Positions 25,432 to 38,260 of a DNA stretch of 64,000 bases are shown one piece after another. Below the pieces are notes generated by a model, which worked only from the letters and a program-made list of their open reading frames with translations, was not told the DNA's origin and did no database searches. Both the position numbers and the translations under genes were made by a program. The stretch is from Austropuccinia psidii (taxonomy: Eukaryota; Basidiomycota; Pucciniomycetes; Pucciniales; Sphaerophragmiaceae): NCBI GenBank assembly GCA_023105745.1, contig JALGQZ010000003.1:48564196-48628195 (forward strand). Reading direction: 5' to 3'. The stretch's first letter is position 1; the number at the start of each line of letters is the position of its first letter.

Positions 25432-27295
25432 ATAAAAAGCTTAATAATAGTGCTATTGATCAAGAGTACTATAACTTTTCTCATGAAATATAATAAGTAA
25501 ATTCATTATAACACAAATTAATAATGAATTGAACAATTGTTTCTTTTAATTGGTATACACTACAAGTGAGTAAAAAAGTAAGCATTAATTGTCTACTAAA
25601 ATAAAGTAAAAAAAGCTTTAATAAGAAAAATTCCTATTGAAATAATATGGTATTATTTTAATGGATAAGTATCTTATGAAATACTAATAATCATAATTTC
25701 TTGAAGAAAACTACAAGTTTAGAGAAAAAACTTTAAGAACTCAACAAACACTCACTAATACTCCAATGATACCTTAATAAATAATGGGAGAGTTACTTGA
25801 CAGATTATTTGTGGATTCAAAGAATCAAAAATTTATGAAACAATAATATACCAAATAACAGTTTTAATACTATTGAAAAAATTAATATTCATTTCTTCAA
25901 AATATTTTTGAATCATTTGAAAGATATAAAGCACTTAGAATAAATTAATAACTAATAATTAATTTGGTGGTATTGATTAATTTAATAATTTAACTGGATG
26001 ATTATAGAATATCTGGAAAAAACAGAAATGGCAGGTTTCTTTCAAGTCTAAAGCAGCTCACAGAGGTGTGGCATGGAGGAAAATGAAAAACCATTTGAAT
26101 TATTTAGTTTATTGATTATATCACTTGTAGCTACATAGAATTATCCTCATTACTTAATTAATTGATATTATGTGGCCTCCAATTCATTTATGGTTATTGT
26201 TTTCTCAAAGCTCTCCATGCTATTGTAATTTCACCACAGGTTTTATTTAATGTGAATTTTTGAAGTTTCAATGTTTCATGTGAAATCACCATGAATTGAA
26301 TATAATTGAAAATTAAAAGTAGGATTTTGAATTCGTAGTTATTTTAGGTTTTAGAGTGAATTATACCTTTCCCCATAAGTCCTGAAATCTTCATTAGGAC
26401 TAATTGAGAATTTTAATTTTAATAATTTTTGTAGTTTTACCCCATTTTCTACATGGTATAAGAAAATAGCATTATGATAGCTGATTTCCATGACATAGTC
26501 TCAAGGATGATAATGAAAAATAGGGTTTTAATTAATATTTTTGGAATTATCCATGAAAAATAATTCAAAATATACATTTTTATATGAGCCAAAGCTGCTC
26601 ATTACCTCCTTGTCATTCCAAGGTAGCAGCTTATGTGCTATCTTCTCATGATCTAATGGGATATTAACATGATAAGAATGCTTCCAAAAGCATTCAATGG
26701 ACCATTTTAGCTATGGTAAGCCATTTATCAAATCTTTGGAGCTGGTAATTCTTCAGAAACCTCAGAAGTTGGGCAACCTGGTTCTTTTTGATGTCTTTTG
26801 CCCCCTTAGTTATTTTCACATCAAAAGTAGCAATTCAGGCTTCAAGACTGATATCAACTATGGGTTTACCAAAGCTGTAGGTGAGAATACAGTAATTTTA
26901 ATTACCATGAACATTAATAACACTATTATTAGTCCATATGTAACATGGTATTTCCCACAATCACATCATTTTGGTTTAACAATGCAAAAAACAGAATTTT
27001 CACATTTTCTTTATATTGTATTGATGATGTGGTGTTCAAGTATATTCCATATCACCACCTCATAGAGTTAGCTTAATCTTATTTACCCTATGTAGTTACC
27101 CTAGGTTAATATTTGTGTAAATACAAATTTGGCCTCATATCCATGGACTAACTTACTCAAATGAAAGTTATTGATATTTTTGAAAATGAAAAAAATTGGA
27201 TATATAAATTACTTATGGGTTCTGCATATTTCATGAGTTATTTTTATATCATTTGTGGCCTTTTTGGGTATGTAAGATATACCTCAAGGCTCACA
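25432..27295 (-). repeat. Reverse D-type solo LTR, main piece
   Basis: Read on the minus strand this is a diverged D-family LTR starting TGTGAGCCTTGAGGTAT (27295 leftward). Together with 2936-2954 it totals about 1883 bp, close to the 1892-1900 bp of the D LTRs. TAGCT after 27295 pairs with TAGTT before 2936. No coding region accompanies it. An open frame at 26697-27065 is a shadow in LTR sequence. Confidence 0.8.
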
Positions 27296-30200
27296 TAGCT
27301 TATCTAGGTCAAGGATATTTTCCTGAATTGTTATTGAATTATTTAGTTCAAAATTTGCTCTTTAAGTTATAATTATTTGAATATAGATTCAATTTTACTA
27401 AAAAAGAATGATTTCAGCAGAAACAAAGATGATACTCACTTTGAGATAATTAATTACCTTAAAGTGTATAAATAAGATTAATATTATATCAAAGTTTTCA
27501 TTCTTCTTCCTTTCATAAAAAACTAATGAAGCATACAATAATTTTTTTTCTTCTGTTTTTTATTACAATGGTACTCAAATTCCTAGATTTAAGCCTCTAC
27601 AATTTAGTCTTTACCCCATAGAAATTAATTGATCAAATAAAGAGCTGAAATCATGCTCCATTTTGTATTCCAAAAAAAGAATTTGGCAGTTTCACATTTT
27701 ATGTTTTAGCTATGATAATGAGTTTCATTTATGGTGTTGGAGCTCCTATGAATGAGGGATAAAATAGGTTTAGCCTCAAACAAGAGTATAAGAAATCTTT
27801 TTCTTGTATTTTCATTTGGAATTCATGAGGGGTTCTCTATCTACATATGATAATAACTATAACTGGTTTTTTGAAACCATTGAAATATCTCAATCAATCT
27901 CAAAATGAATTTAATTGTTGAAAATGGCCAGTTGAGAAATTTTTATTTAACAGAATGTATAAAAACTTTATTTCTCTGACCAAATATTTTTATTAGTGAT
28001 CCTTCAAGAAATCAGGTTTTAACAAAACTGTATTCCCTCGTAAGAAAAGAAATTTATAATTAATTTACTTCAAACAGTATCAGCTCTCTCCTAATGATCT
28101 TATGAAAGCCAATCGCAATAACCATATATATGACAGAAAACTTTAGCAAATTTATAATAAGTGATTGATGATGATAGATATTTCTAAAAAAGCTTCAATA
28201 GCTTTATGAGACTGATTTAGATGCAAAAAATTATACTGAGGATGATTGATGTACTCATGAGATTAGCTAATGAGTAAGTAATGATATATTTCATATACCA
28301 AAACCACTAATTAGGGAGTATATGTTACTTCAATACCAAGTGTCACTATGTAGCTGCTTTGAGCTATAAGGTTGAAGATATATGCATAAGTGTTAATAAT
28401 AATGAGGATATAGATATAATAATGACAATTTATTTTCAATTAAATGATCTTATATTATAGATAATATCTATTTTAGATACACTTGAGCATAGAATATTTC
28501 ATATAATTATATTAACCTTGGATAATGAGAAAAATCATTTAATATGGGAGTTATGATACTAATAACTTGTTGATAATCTTAGTCAATAATACCATTACCA
28601 TGAAAGAATTTTCAGACCCTAGGGGCAGGTACTTCAAGTCAAAAATGTTTTCAACCTGCAATAAACATGACCCACAACATGGATATATCTATTCAGATGC
28701 ATTTTTGCATCAACATTTGGATCATTAAATCTTAGTGAGATCAAATTTGAAGTCTTGGAAGAGCTTTCAGGTGTGTGCAAATAAATTTACATTTAAAACT
28801 TAAATTAAAACAATCTGGAATTTTAGAAAGCTTATTAAAGAGCTCTAACTTGATATATGAATTTTCATCTTGATGTTAGAGTATAAAACATATATTCCCT
28901 CTGAATAAACCAAGACTTTCTTCACCTTCAAGAACAATATCATAAAAATGCCTCACTTATCTCATTGAAAACCATTTACTTCTGCAATTTATTTGTCAAA
29001 AAAGAAGAATAAATCCTAAGTGACATATCAAAATAAACTCATATTGGAACTTAAAAGTAAATTTTCTTGGCGATTTTTACTATAACCTAAAAACCGGGAT
29101 TCATGACTCTACTTAATAGATCTGAAGTGATTATTCTTTATATCAAACATAAAAGTGAGGTTCTTCAAAAATTATGATCATCAAAGGACTAATTTATCCA
29201 GTTTTAGTTTCTTTTTTTCATACAGTTGGGTTCCTAGAAGGAATATCATCCTCATTATTCACTCCAGAAGACACTGCCTGCATTATTTCATCAAATTCAA
29301 ACATTTGATGTCAAGTCACAAATTGTTGGTTTATTCTAAAAAAAAAATTCATTTGAAATGTTATCTTAAAAAAACCAGTGTGAAGGTGATTAAATATTTT
29401 ATATTGAAAAACACCAATATAGTTTATTTTTAATATATTTCAGCCTGTTGATTTTATATTAAACTATGGTTTATGCTATACAAACCATAAGCTGATGTTA
29501 TATCAACCATGAAACCAAGTGACCTTCAAAGCTTACATAATATGTTTTTGAATGTATGTGGAAATTGATTAGAAATTCATCCAATGGTAAGTTGGATATG
29601 TTACAAAAACAACAACAGATCAGGAAGAGGTCAAAATAAACTCACAATGTACATTTTCTAATTCAGTTTAAGGTTAAAATTTTTTGCCATGTGTTATTGA
29701 CTTTATATCTCAAATTCTGATCTAAAAAAGTGTCATAGCTATAAACTCAGTTATTTCAATATTGATAAAAACTTCTCTGGGGAAGCTCCAAGAGAAGAAA
29801 AAGTAAAGAAATTTTTAATTCTATTGCTAAATAACCCTCTCATTTACTTGTTGAAATCAGTTGTATTTCTTTTTGTCTTAAAAGCTATATCCTTGCATTT
29901 TTATCAACTATTGTACATTCATGTAGCACTGAATAAGCTAGAATTATTACTAGTGGAGGTAATTGATTTTATAAAATTGATTAATCTCACACATATTCAT
30001 TGAAAATCATTACAACTTTGCTAGACTCAGTGTGTCATGCATCAACCCAGATTTCATTCATAGAGATCTCATCAGTGTATAATAAAGTCTTTTATTGCTA
30101 AAAGGTATATAATATTTAATCAACTGAATATATTTAATACAAATTCACTCACCAAATTTACCTCTTTTGTAAAAGAATTACTGCTAGTAGTTCTTGAATT

Positions 30201-30395
30201 TGTATTTCAATAAAGTATTGTTGATCCTGTGGTAAAAAATACTATGACTATGAGGCTCACCTAAAAATAACTTTTGGGAAACCCATCAATAGCTTGCACA
30301 TTTTACATCAACAGAGAGAGCTCTCATTGACATTTGTGCTTACCTGCAGACCACTACCATTACACAAATGAGTGTTAAAATATGTTGAGCATTTT
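27296..30395. other. AT-rich stretch without a supportable gene
   Basis: About 3.1 kb in which I find no LTR end, terminal repeat or conserved protein motif on either strand. The longest open frame (29155-29433, 92 residues, Phe/Lys/Ser-rich) shows no recognisable domain and is typical of AT-rich noncoding DNA. It could be strongly decayed transposon sequence or host intergenic DNA. Confidence 0.6.
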
Positions 30396-30553
30396 TGTCA
30401 GGCTGAGTCTATGAAGAGGTGATAATAATAGTATTTAAAACCTAAACTATGACTGTGACATGGATAATAATAATAAAAAAGGGTTTAAAATAAGATATAA
30501 GTAAGGGCTTTACTATTTGGGTAATAGTGGTGGTGAGTGCTTCTGGAAGCCAA
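30396..30553 (-). repeat. Copia LTR tail fragment
   Basis: The plus strand begins TGTCAGGC. Its reverse complement matches the last ~150 bp of the solo LTR at 18129-19764 (CACTCACCACCACTATT, CATAGTTTAGGTT, ending GCCTGACA). Similarity stops abruptly near 30553, where Copia coding sequence begins, so a deletion joined the gag-protease region to the far end of the 3' LTR. Confidence 0.7.
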
Positions 30554-31585
30554 TAGTTTGTTTTTGACACTTATTTCAACAGTTCCTTGTCCTTTGCACA
30601 GTAGATTGCTTGATGTATTGCTGGTTGCCATTCTTTCATCAGAGTTTGAGGTTATATTTTTGAAGAGATTTCTGTTGTAAAACATATCGTGAGTAGCTCC
30701 ACAATCAATCAAAAAACTTAGTGGGATGTCTATTGTGGTTTCTTTATTTGTAAATAAAGCTTCCAATCCTGTTTGATGCATTTCTGGATCAGAAGATTTT
30801 TTCCTGTTTTTATTCTTTTTATTGGGTCGAAGTTCTTGGTTTTCTGCCCAACAGTTTCTGGGTTTATGGGCCGTATTTTTTGGATTATGCTTTCTGTCTT
30901 GGAAGACATATGTTATTTTGTAGGGAAAGCTACTTAAATCAGTGAGTAATGCAGAGTTTTCTTCCATTTTAATTCCCTTCTGGAAATTATTTTTTGTATT
31001 TTTGTGCTGTAGAAGCTCTGAGAGTTTGTTGAGGACTGGTTGTGGATTAATTGACGAATTCATGTCTAGGACCATTGAGTCTATAACATGGTCATAGGAA
31101 TTACTATCTCTACTGATTTTTCCAAGTATAGAGTATGCCATTATATCCGGTGGCAATGGAATTCCCATTCCAGCAATATCAAAGAGTATGTTGAAACATT
31201 CTTTGACATACTCCTTGATGTTTCCATTGAATCAAAGAAACTCCCATCTCACCCAAGTCCTACCTTGATTGGTTATTGCTTGTGAGGCAAATTTCGTGTT
31301 AACCTGATTCCAAAGCAACTTAGTATTTTTAACTAGAGATCCATCTACTACTGTAATGATGATTTCTGGGTGCAATCTTCTGAGGATTAATTGCACAGCT
31401 TCAACATTCAACTGATTCCAATTACTGATAGTAAGTGCATCAGAGCCGGGAGATAAATCAGAACTGCAAAAGTCCTGTAATCCTTGAGCAGATAGTTCCA
31501 CCTCTATTAGAATGCTCCAGAGAGGAAAATTTTGTCCGTCTAGTATTGGAACATGATTGATCTCTCTGATGGATCTTTCTGGCAT
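30485..31585 (-). pseudogene. Copia-type gag and protease, truncated and fused to an LTR tail
   Basis: The minus-strand frame starts at ATG 31585. Residues 1-117 resemble the Copia Gag N-terminal domain (DGQNFPLWSI, then LRRLHPE). One in-frame TGA (31234-31232) interrupts it and the same frame continues. A half zinc knuckle (HKPRNCWAEN) is followed by an aspartic protease start, FLIDCGATHDMFYN, with DCG where Copia proteases usually have DSG. The last ~20 residues before the stop at 30485 come from LTR sequence, so they are not a natural Copia terminus. Integrase, reverse transcriptase and RNase H are missing. Changing the TGA to CGA would restore an arginine, which fits a C-to-T change at CpG. 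The 5' LTR was not found. Confidence 0.8.
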
Positions 31586-32026
31586 GGTTGTTCACTTTTT
31601 GTTGATATATTTTAAGAAACCAAGACTGTAAATCTGTAAATATTCAAACAAACTAAAAGTAAAATGTTGATGCAAGTAGATATTAGATGAGCAAAACTGT
31701 GATGTACCTAAAAGTGAAAAACTGGAATAAGGTAGTGATGATACACGATAGAGAACCTGATACAACCACAGTTTAAGGTGTCAGTCACAATAAAAGATAA
31801 AGAAAGAAAAGGTAGTATAAACTACCAACCTAATTCTTCTTATGAAGATATAGATAACAATATGACCCCGAACCTTTTAATAGGTAAATAAAGAACACTG
31901 TAGAATAGAATTCATAATGTAGCACTTTAATTAAGCTATAGAAATAAGACAGACCACAAGATAGAACTTAATGTGCTTAATACAATAGGATTTATTGAAT
32001 TATAATAAATGTAACACAACGAATAA
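31586..32026. other. Copia leader or unassigned flank
   Basis: No gene is seen. On the minus strand TTGTATCAGG near 31757-31766 loosely resembles the initiator-tRNA primer-binding site used by many Copia elements (TGGTATCAGA), but no TG...CA LTR end precedes it. The right border is the proposed Harbinger end. Confidence 0.35.
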
Positions 32027-32043
32027 TAGGGTGGTTCAAGGTG
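32027..32043 (+). repeat. Left terminal inverted repeat of the Harbinger element
   Basis: TAGGGTGGTTCAAGGTG faces its partner at 58817-58833. Downstream, CATGAGC (32073-32079) and GCTCATG (32124-32130) repeat the subterminal motif that is dense at the other end. Confidence 0.55.
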
Positions 32044-32248
32044 AGTGAATTGTGAGCCAAATTTTATGGAATCATGAGCCTGATTTTCTCTGTCAAAGCG
32101 CATCAGGATCTGGCTTACAGTGTGGCTCATGGTTGCTAAATTTACCTTATTTTTACCAAATTTCCAAGTTAAAAAAATGCTTAACCGCAATTGATTCATC
32201 TTTGCACGACCAGTATCTCAACTTCAAATTTACAATCCCCATGCAACC

Positions 32249-33637
32249 ATGTACAAATCATCCTATGCAAATTTTTCAATCCACTCCTTTTCTTTGGAGA
32301 ATCTGCCTGTTCCAAACACCATTGCGAAAATTCCCAAGGTTTCATCAAGAAAAAAAGCCATCAAGGAATTATATTTCATGTGGCTGTACTCTATAATTCA
32401 AGAAAATCAAAGTATCTTAGCCTCCCTAAATGGTATTCCCTCCACCCCGGCTCATGGCTTGATCATTTTCCCCAACAATGTTTTACTATCAGCTCAATGC
32501 AATCAAATACATGGAAGATCAGCTCTTTATCTTTTTACTCTCCTGCACATAATGAACTCACGATATTTGGAACAACCATTGGCCCATTTTCTGCATCCAA
32601 GATTCAATATGGAGTGGCTATTTAGTATGTGTGATGACCACTTCAAACAATCAATGAGGAAATCAAAAGAAAGCTTTCATTTCATTTACAATAAGATCAA
32701 AGATCACCAATTATTCAAAAGAAGCAGCAATTGTAAGCAAGCTCCAATCCCTCACCAAATGGCTCTGACCCTGGAACACTTGGGTTCCAATGGTAATGCT
32801 GGATCTGTAGGGAAATTTGTGGAAAATTTCAATGTTGGAAGGGGCACTGTCATCTCAATATCAAGACAAGTAATTGAAGCTATCAACCATTATGAAAAAT
32901 ACTACATCCAATGGCCCAATAAGAATTGTCAATATGAAATATCCCAAGTGATATGTCAAGATGGTTTTGTGGGGTGTGTTGGATTCATTGATGGGATGAA
33001 CTTTCCGCTTTATCCAAAACCAGTATGGCAAGGGGAGGCTTTTTTTGATCAAAAGAAGGTTTATTAAATAAATTCACAAATATTGTGTGATTGTGATAAG
33101 AATATTACTGAAATCATTGAAGGGTGGCCTGGGTCCTGTGCCAATGCAATGGTATATAGAAACATGGGAATATATAGGAATCCTTGTAGATTTTTTGATC
33201 AAGGTAAGTTTTAATAATTATAAAGGGATCTCTATTTCTAACAAGTTTAAATACTTTGTTTTGTTGTTTAATTGGTCAATATTTATTATTGGATTCAGCT
33301 TATCCCCTCACAGATCATCTTTTACCAGCTTTCAAGGCTCCAGAATCAAATTTGCAAATCAATAGTGATTTCAATTTTTTGCCTAGCCAAATCTTGAGTG
33401 CACAATGAGCATACAATAGGAATCCTCAAGGGACAATGGGCCTCACTGAAGCAAATGCGTTTGCAGTTGAATGGCCAGGAAGATATAAATTTGTATGTAG
33501 CATGGATCAAAGCATGCTGCATTCTGTATAACATGCTGGCCAATATCAAACACTCATGGGATGACCTCAGTGAAGGGGAGAAACATGACCCCCCAACACA
33601 ATATCAAAGTGAAGCACCATCACCTTCAGTGGAATAA
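32249..33637 (+). pseudogene. PIF/Harbinger DDE transposase
   Basis: This is the nuclease that would cut and rejoin the transposon ends. A conserved N-terminal region with a helix-turn-helix-like segment (GSVGKFVENFNVGRGTV) precedes the DDE domain. First catalytic D: VGFIDGMNFPLY (~32975-33010). Second D: ILCDCDKN followed by the diagnostic GWPGS (~33120). Third acidic residue: NEHTIGILKG (~33405-33430). Lesions: an in-frame TAA at 33065-33067 just after D1, a frameshift near 33378, and a TGA at 33395-33397 immediately before the third motif that a CGA arginine would repair. A GT-AG interval at 33204-33298 is either an intron (phase 1, rejoining to AYPLTDHLL) or an insertion that replaced a few residues. 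The start is uncertain; ATG 32249 is the first in frame. Confidence 0.85.
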
Positions 33638-33916
33638 TTGATGGCTAGGTTAAAAGCAACTTGTGTAGAGCATAACTATGAGAATGGGCTCCTACCCATT
33701 TGAGGTGATGAGTTATTTGACCTTAATGTTCTCATGTTTTTGAGCTACAGATTACTAAAAGTCGCAATGTTTTTCCTTTGGTTTTTTGTACTGTACAGCT
33801 ATAGATTACTAAAGGTCACCATGTTATTTTTTTGATTTTTATACTGTACAATCAAACATGCAACATATATCACAAGTTAGAAGCCCAAGCTCAAGTATAC
33901 TCAATCTGAGTGGACC

Positions 33917-35816
33917 TGTGAGCCTTGAGGTATATTTTACATACCCAAATAGGCCACAATTATTTGAAAAAGAAATTTTGAATTATGCGTAACTCATAAG
34001 TCATGCATATATCCAAAATTCATCATTTTTGATTTCAGAAAAGATGAATAACTTTTTATTGAGTAAGTAAGTCCATGGATTTAAGGCCAGATTTGGATTC
34101 TACACTAAAATTCACCTAGGGTAGCTCCATAGAGTGAATAAGCTCAAATTAACTCTTTGAGGTGGTAAAATGGAAAATACTTCAATACCACATCATCAAT
34201 ACCACATAAAAGAACCGTGAAAATTTTTGTTTTTCTTAATTTCATGCCAAAATAATGGGAAAGTGAGAAATCCCATGTTACATATACACTAAGAATAGTG
34301 TTATGCATGTTTAAAGCACTTAATATCATGGTATTCTTACATGGACTTTTGGTACACCCATAGTGGATATCTCACTTGAAGCTTAAATTACTATTTTGAC
34401 ATGAAAAATAGGGTAGGGGGACAAAAGACATCAAAGAGAGCCAGGGTACCCAACTTCTGAGGCCTCAGAGGCGTGGACAGCTCCAAAGCTTGCATCCATG
34501 GCTGATCTTGGCCTAATTGGTAAACTAAAACCTTTTGGGAACTTGGTTACCATGTTACAACTACAGTAAATCATAAGAAAATAGCAAATAACCTGCTATT
34601 TTGACGTGCCAAGGAGGTAAAGAGCTACTTAGACTCCTGTAACCATGTCAATTTTTATTGCCTTTCCATGGATAAACCCCAAAAGAGTAATTAAAACCCT
34701 TTTTGGACTTGTATCCATTGATTTACCTGATAGCAACCAGTGAAACACTGATATTTGCAATTCTACGTAGAAATGAGGTAAAAACTTCAAAAATTCATTA
34801 AAAATACAATTCTTAATGAATCTTTCTGAAACTTTCAGGACTGATGGAGAACTGTATTATCTATGGTACAACTAAAAATAATTACAGTTTTACTTACAGT
34901 CCATTTTGGACTATTCTATGTGAAACACTGAATCTTCAAAAATTCACAGTAATTACATCCTGTGATGAAATCGGCAATAACATTGATAACTTTGAGAAAT
35001 CAATGATTATTTTGGAATAAAAGAAGATTTACAGATTTTACTCCTTTTATTCTTAACCACATTGGGGTTGGTAGTCACGTAAAAGCATCAATTAAGTAAT
35101 TATGATAATCTTACGTAACAACAGATGATGCAATCAATAATCCAAAAAGGTTTATTGTTTTCTCACTCACTTGTTTTTCAGTTTGCTCCATGGCACGCCT
35201 CTGTGAGCTGTTGTTGACTTAAAAGAAGCCTCTTCTTGCTGTTTTTCCACATCATCATCTTATTATCATTTAAATCATTATTACCAACAAGTAAGTATTA
35301 GTTACAGCTATTCTTAAGTGTTTTAAATCTTTCAGAATCAATCAGAAAGACATGAAATTATAGAATCCAACTATATATTGTTGTAATACTGTTATAAATC
35401 CATTTTTATCCTTAAAATCCACAATTCCACATCAAATCTCTCTATCTTATCTTTCAATAAGCTCTTTGGAATATTAGTGAGTGATTTATCTTTAATTATT
35501 AAAGTTTTTCTCTAAAATTAGTTTTCTTCAAGAATTATCATTATAATTATTCTTGCAAAAGATAATTATATGTTAAAATAATTTTATTATTTTAATAAAA
35601 GAAGTTTTATTATTAAAATCTTCTTGTAATTGATTCTAGTAGACAATTACTTGCTCACTGTTAAAATCACTAGTAGTGCTTAACACATGAAAGAAATAAT
35701 TCTTTAATTATTTAATTGTGGTTATAATAATATTTTATTATTATATTTCATAAGAACAGACACAGTACTGTTGATTAATAGTGATATTATCATAAGTTTC
35801 ATAGTCACATCTTACA
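33917..35816 (+). repeat. 5' LTR of element D
   Basis: TGTGAGCCTTGAGGTAT through CATCTTACA, followed by TTTGGGGGCCTGGCCGTG, the primer-binding site. It has a 15 bp longer CAATACCACATCAT region than the 3' LTR near 34185. Bases 35817-36205 are an AT-rich leader ending in a polypyrimidine tract and TCTAG, a probable splice acceptor. Confidence 0.95.
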
Positions 35817-36787
35817 TTTGGGGGCCTGGCCGTGTTTTTTGAACCTTGTACCCTTAATTAATATATTTTTAAGCTCTAAAATATATTAATTTAATAATTT
35901 TTTCTTTCATTTTAAAGTTGAAATAATTCTTATTTTTGAAATTGTTTTGGAAATATTTTTAATTGAGGAATTTGGTTTAATTTTATACTGTTTTTACATG
36001 TGGCTTTTCACAACCAAAAACTTATAAAATTATTCTTTGAGTTACTCTGAATTAATTTTCATTCAAAATCTTGAATTATATTTTTTTTTTCTTTAAAAAG
36101 AATAATTTTTTTAATATTAAAAAATATCAAACTTATAAAAAATCTTTAAAAATATTTTAAAAAGTATAAAAAATAATTTTTTTCTCTTTTATAACTTTTT
36201 TCTAGTGTCTTTAATCAAATACTGTGCAGCTGGCAACAGACTCAGTAAAAGATATATCACTAGTACAAAATCTTGAGAAGCAGAATCTGAAGACAGTATT
36301 GAGGTGCAAATTGCTAAAAGAGGCACCTTATTTAACTCAGAAAAAGCTAAATTACCACCAAAAGGTGTGTATTTTATCTTATATTTTCACCTTTTATCTT
36401 TAAATTGACGTGAAAATGGTGCATACCAGAAATGGAAGCAACTATTCAGTCCAATCAGATGGATGTGAACAAGGAAGAGGCAAGATCAAATCCAGAAGTG
36501 CCAAGTCTTCCACAAGAAAGACACATTTGGAGGATGCCAGAGTTGCCCCCCATTCCCCAAGGTCTTGTCACAGGGGCTCTAGTGGAAATACAAGAGTGGC
36601 CTGGCACTCAGCAATCAGGGAACTCACTTGGAAGACTCCAAAAGAAATAAAGAATAGAAATAATAAGAATGAATTCCTCTCAAAGATATGCAGGTACAAG
36701 ATGAGATGCAAAGAGGAAAAGGAAGCCAAATGGCCAAAGAGCCAACCAAGTAAGTCCTTAATCACTGTTTCAACCTGTCAAAAATGA

Positions 36788-38000
36788 ATAATGGAATTAG
36801 TAAGGATATGACCACCAAATATCCATTGACAGGCGAAGAAAGAGAAAGAGAAAGGTGCTAAATGACTGACTTAATAATATCAGTATTTGCTTAACTAGAA
36901 TGAAAAGAAAATAGAGATAAAATAAAATCAAAGTATATTAATTAACTGGGGAAAAACCCCCCAGGGTGGAAAGGGTAGCCGGTATATGTGAAACGTTGGG
37001 AGCTTGAGTTCTTCAGGCTGGAAACTAATCTGTATTGATCCTTGAGGCTGTATTGATTGTTTTGGGAATTGATACAGCTGGCTATTGTTGAAATTGAATT
37101 GTGTTGAATGAACTTCCCATGCTTGAAAATGAAATACAGTCCTTGGTGAGTCCAGACTGTATTGAAATGAATGTGGTTGCCAAGATGGATTGAGTGGAGC
37201 TTTGACACTTGACAACTTCTTTTGGCACCGCCTCTTGAATACACTTTTGAGAATGAATTGAAAGTATTCCATTGGAAGGAATACTTGGAGTGAGAATAAC
37301 CAATGACTGCTTGATGGCGTCATTGGTCTTTGACGCTGAAACACTTGCTCTTGAGCCTTGATGATTCCTCTGAATGATTGGGTTCCTTGATGACGTGATG
37401 AGATGTTGGAATGTTGAAATGACCATTTGATATTGCCACCATTGAATTGCTGTTGAAAAATGGTGCACAATGATGTATAACATCATTTGTGGCATATTGG
37501 TTCATTGACAAGAAGATTACGTCCAAAGGTCTTGAGATGGAAAGGCAGAGGGGAAAAGGATGGCTGTGGTGACTTCAGAGCTTGGAAGGTGTTTCTGGGC
37601 CCTTTGGGGGTTTTGGCCACTTTTGGGTTCTGAGCCAAAAACTGGCCCAAAAGGCAGGAAAGTGTCTTTTGGACACTTTGCGTCAAAGTGCGCAAAAAAT
37701 GCGCAAATGCGCAAATGCGCATTATGAGCCCAAATGGCCAAAAACAGCCATTTGGGCCATTTCCCCTGGTTTTGAGGGAAATGACCAGAAATACCCATTT
37801 GGGCATAAATTGCCGCTATGGGTTCTGGATTGAGGTAAAGGGCCATGAAGGCTCCAAAACACAAATGGCCATAAAAGGTCCATAAGATGATGACGTGGCC
37901 ATATTGGCCACTGGTGATGGATATGGCCAATTGGCCATAAAGGAACTGTGGCTTGATATGCCATATGGGGATCCAAGGAGGTGAATTGCCATGGTTGTGA
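36788..38000. other. Unassigned ~1.2 kb segment inside the ORF1 intron of D
   Basis: The homologous introns of C and E are 266 and 263 bp; here the intron is ~1.7 kb, so about 1.2-1.4 kb is extra. The first part (36930-37500) is rich in TTGAATTG/TTGATG-type words and open in several minus-strand frames without a recognisable domain. The second part (37580-37980) is dense in TGGCCA/CCATTTGG palindromic words and GCGCAAAT copies. TGACAGG occurs near both borders (36829 and 37998). It may be another inserted repeat, but no clear terminal structure was found. Confidence 0.5.
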
Positions 38001-38260
38001 CAGGTCTGTACCAACAGATTTTGACGTGAATTCTCAGCCTGAACTGATTCATGACCATATTTCCAGGGCTGAACCATTTTCAAGTGGCAGCAATAGAAAT
38101 ATATCAATGCCGGTACAAAAATTGGTTCAGAGCAGCCAAAGAAGAGGAGTGGGAAATATGCCCAAGCCTTTGGCAGGGGGCCATGAACTCCTACTTACAC
38201 ATCAAGAGCATTCTGGGTCAGGAAAAGACCATAGAACTCTTAGGAGGATGGAGCCCCCTG

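Noticed and set aside
29155..29433. 92-codon open frame in the unassigned stretch
   Set aside because: Composition is typical of AT-rich noncoding DNA, with no domain, no neighbouring gene signals and no repeat partner.
32112..32119. GGCTTACA as the missing 5' LTR end of the Copia fragment
   Set aside because: The adjoining bases do not match the solo LTR start and the flank does not repeat ATTTT; it lies inside the Harbinger element.
36928..37526. Minus-strand open frames of up to 180 codons in the D intron
   Set aside because: Three frames are open at once over the same low-complexity stretch and none has a recognisable motif; not supportable as a gene.
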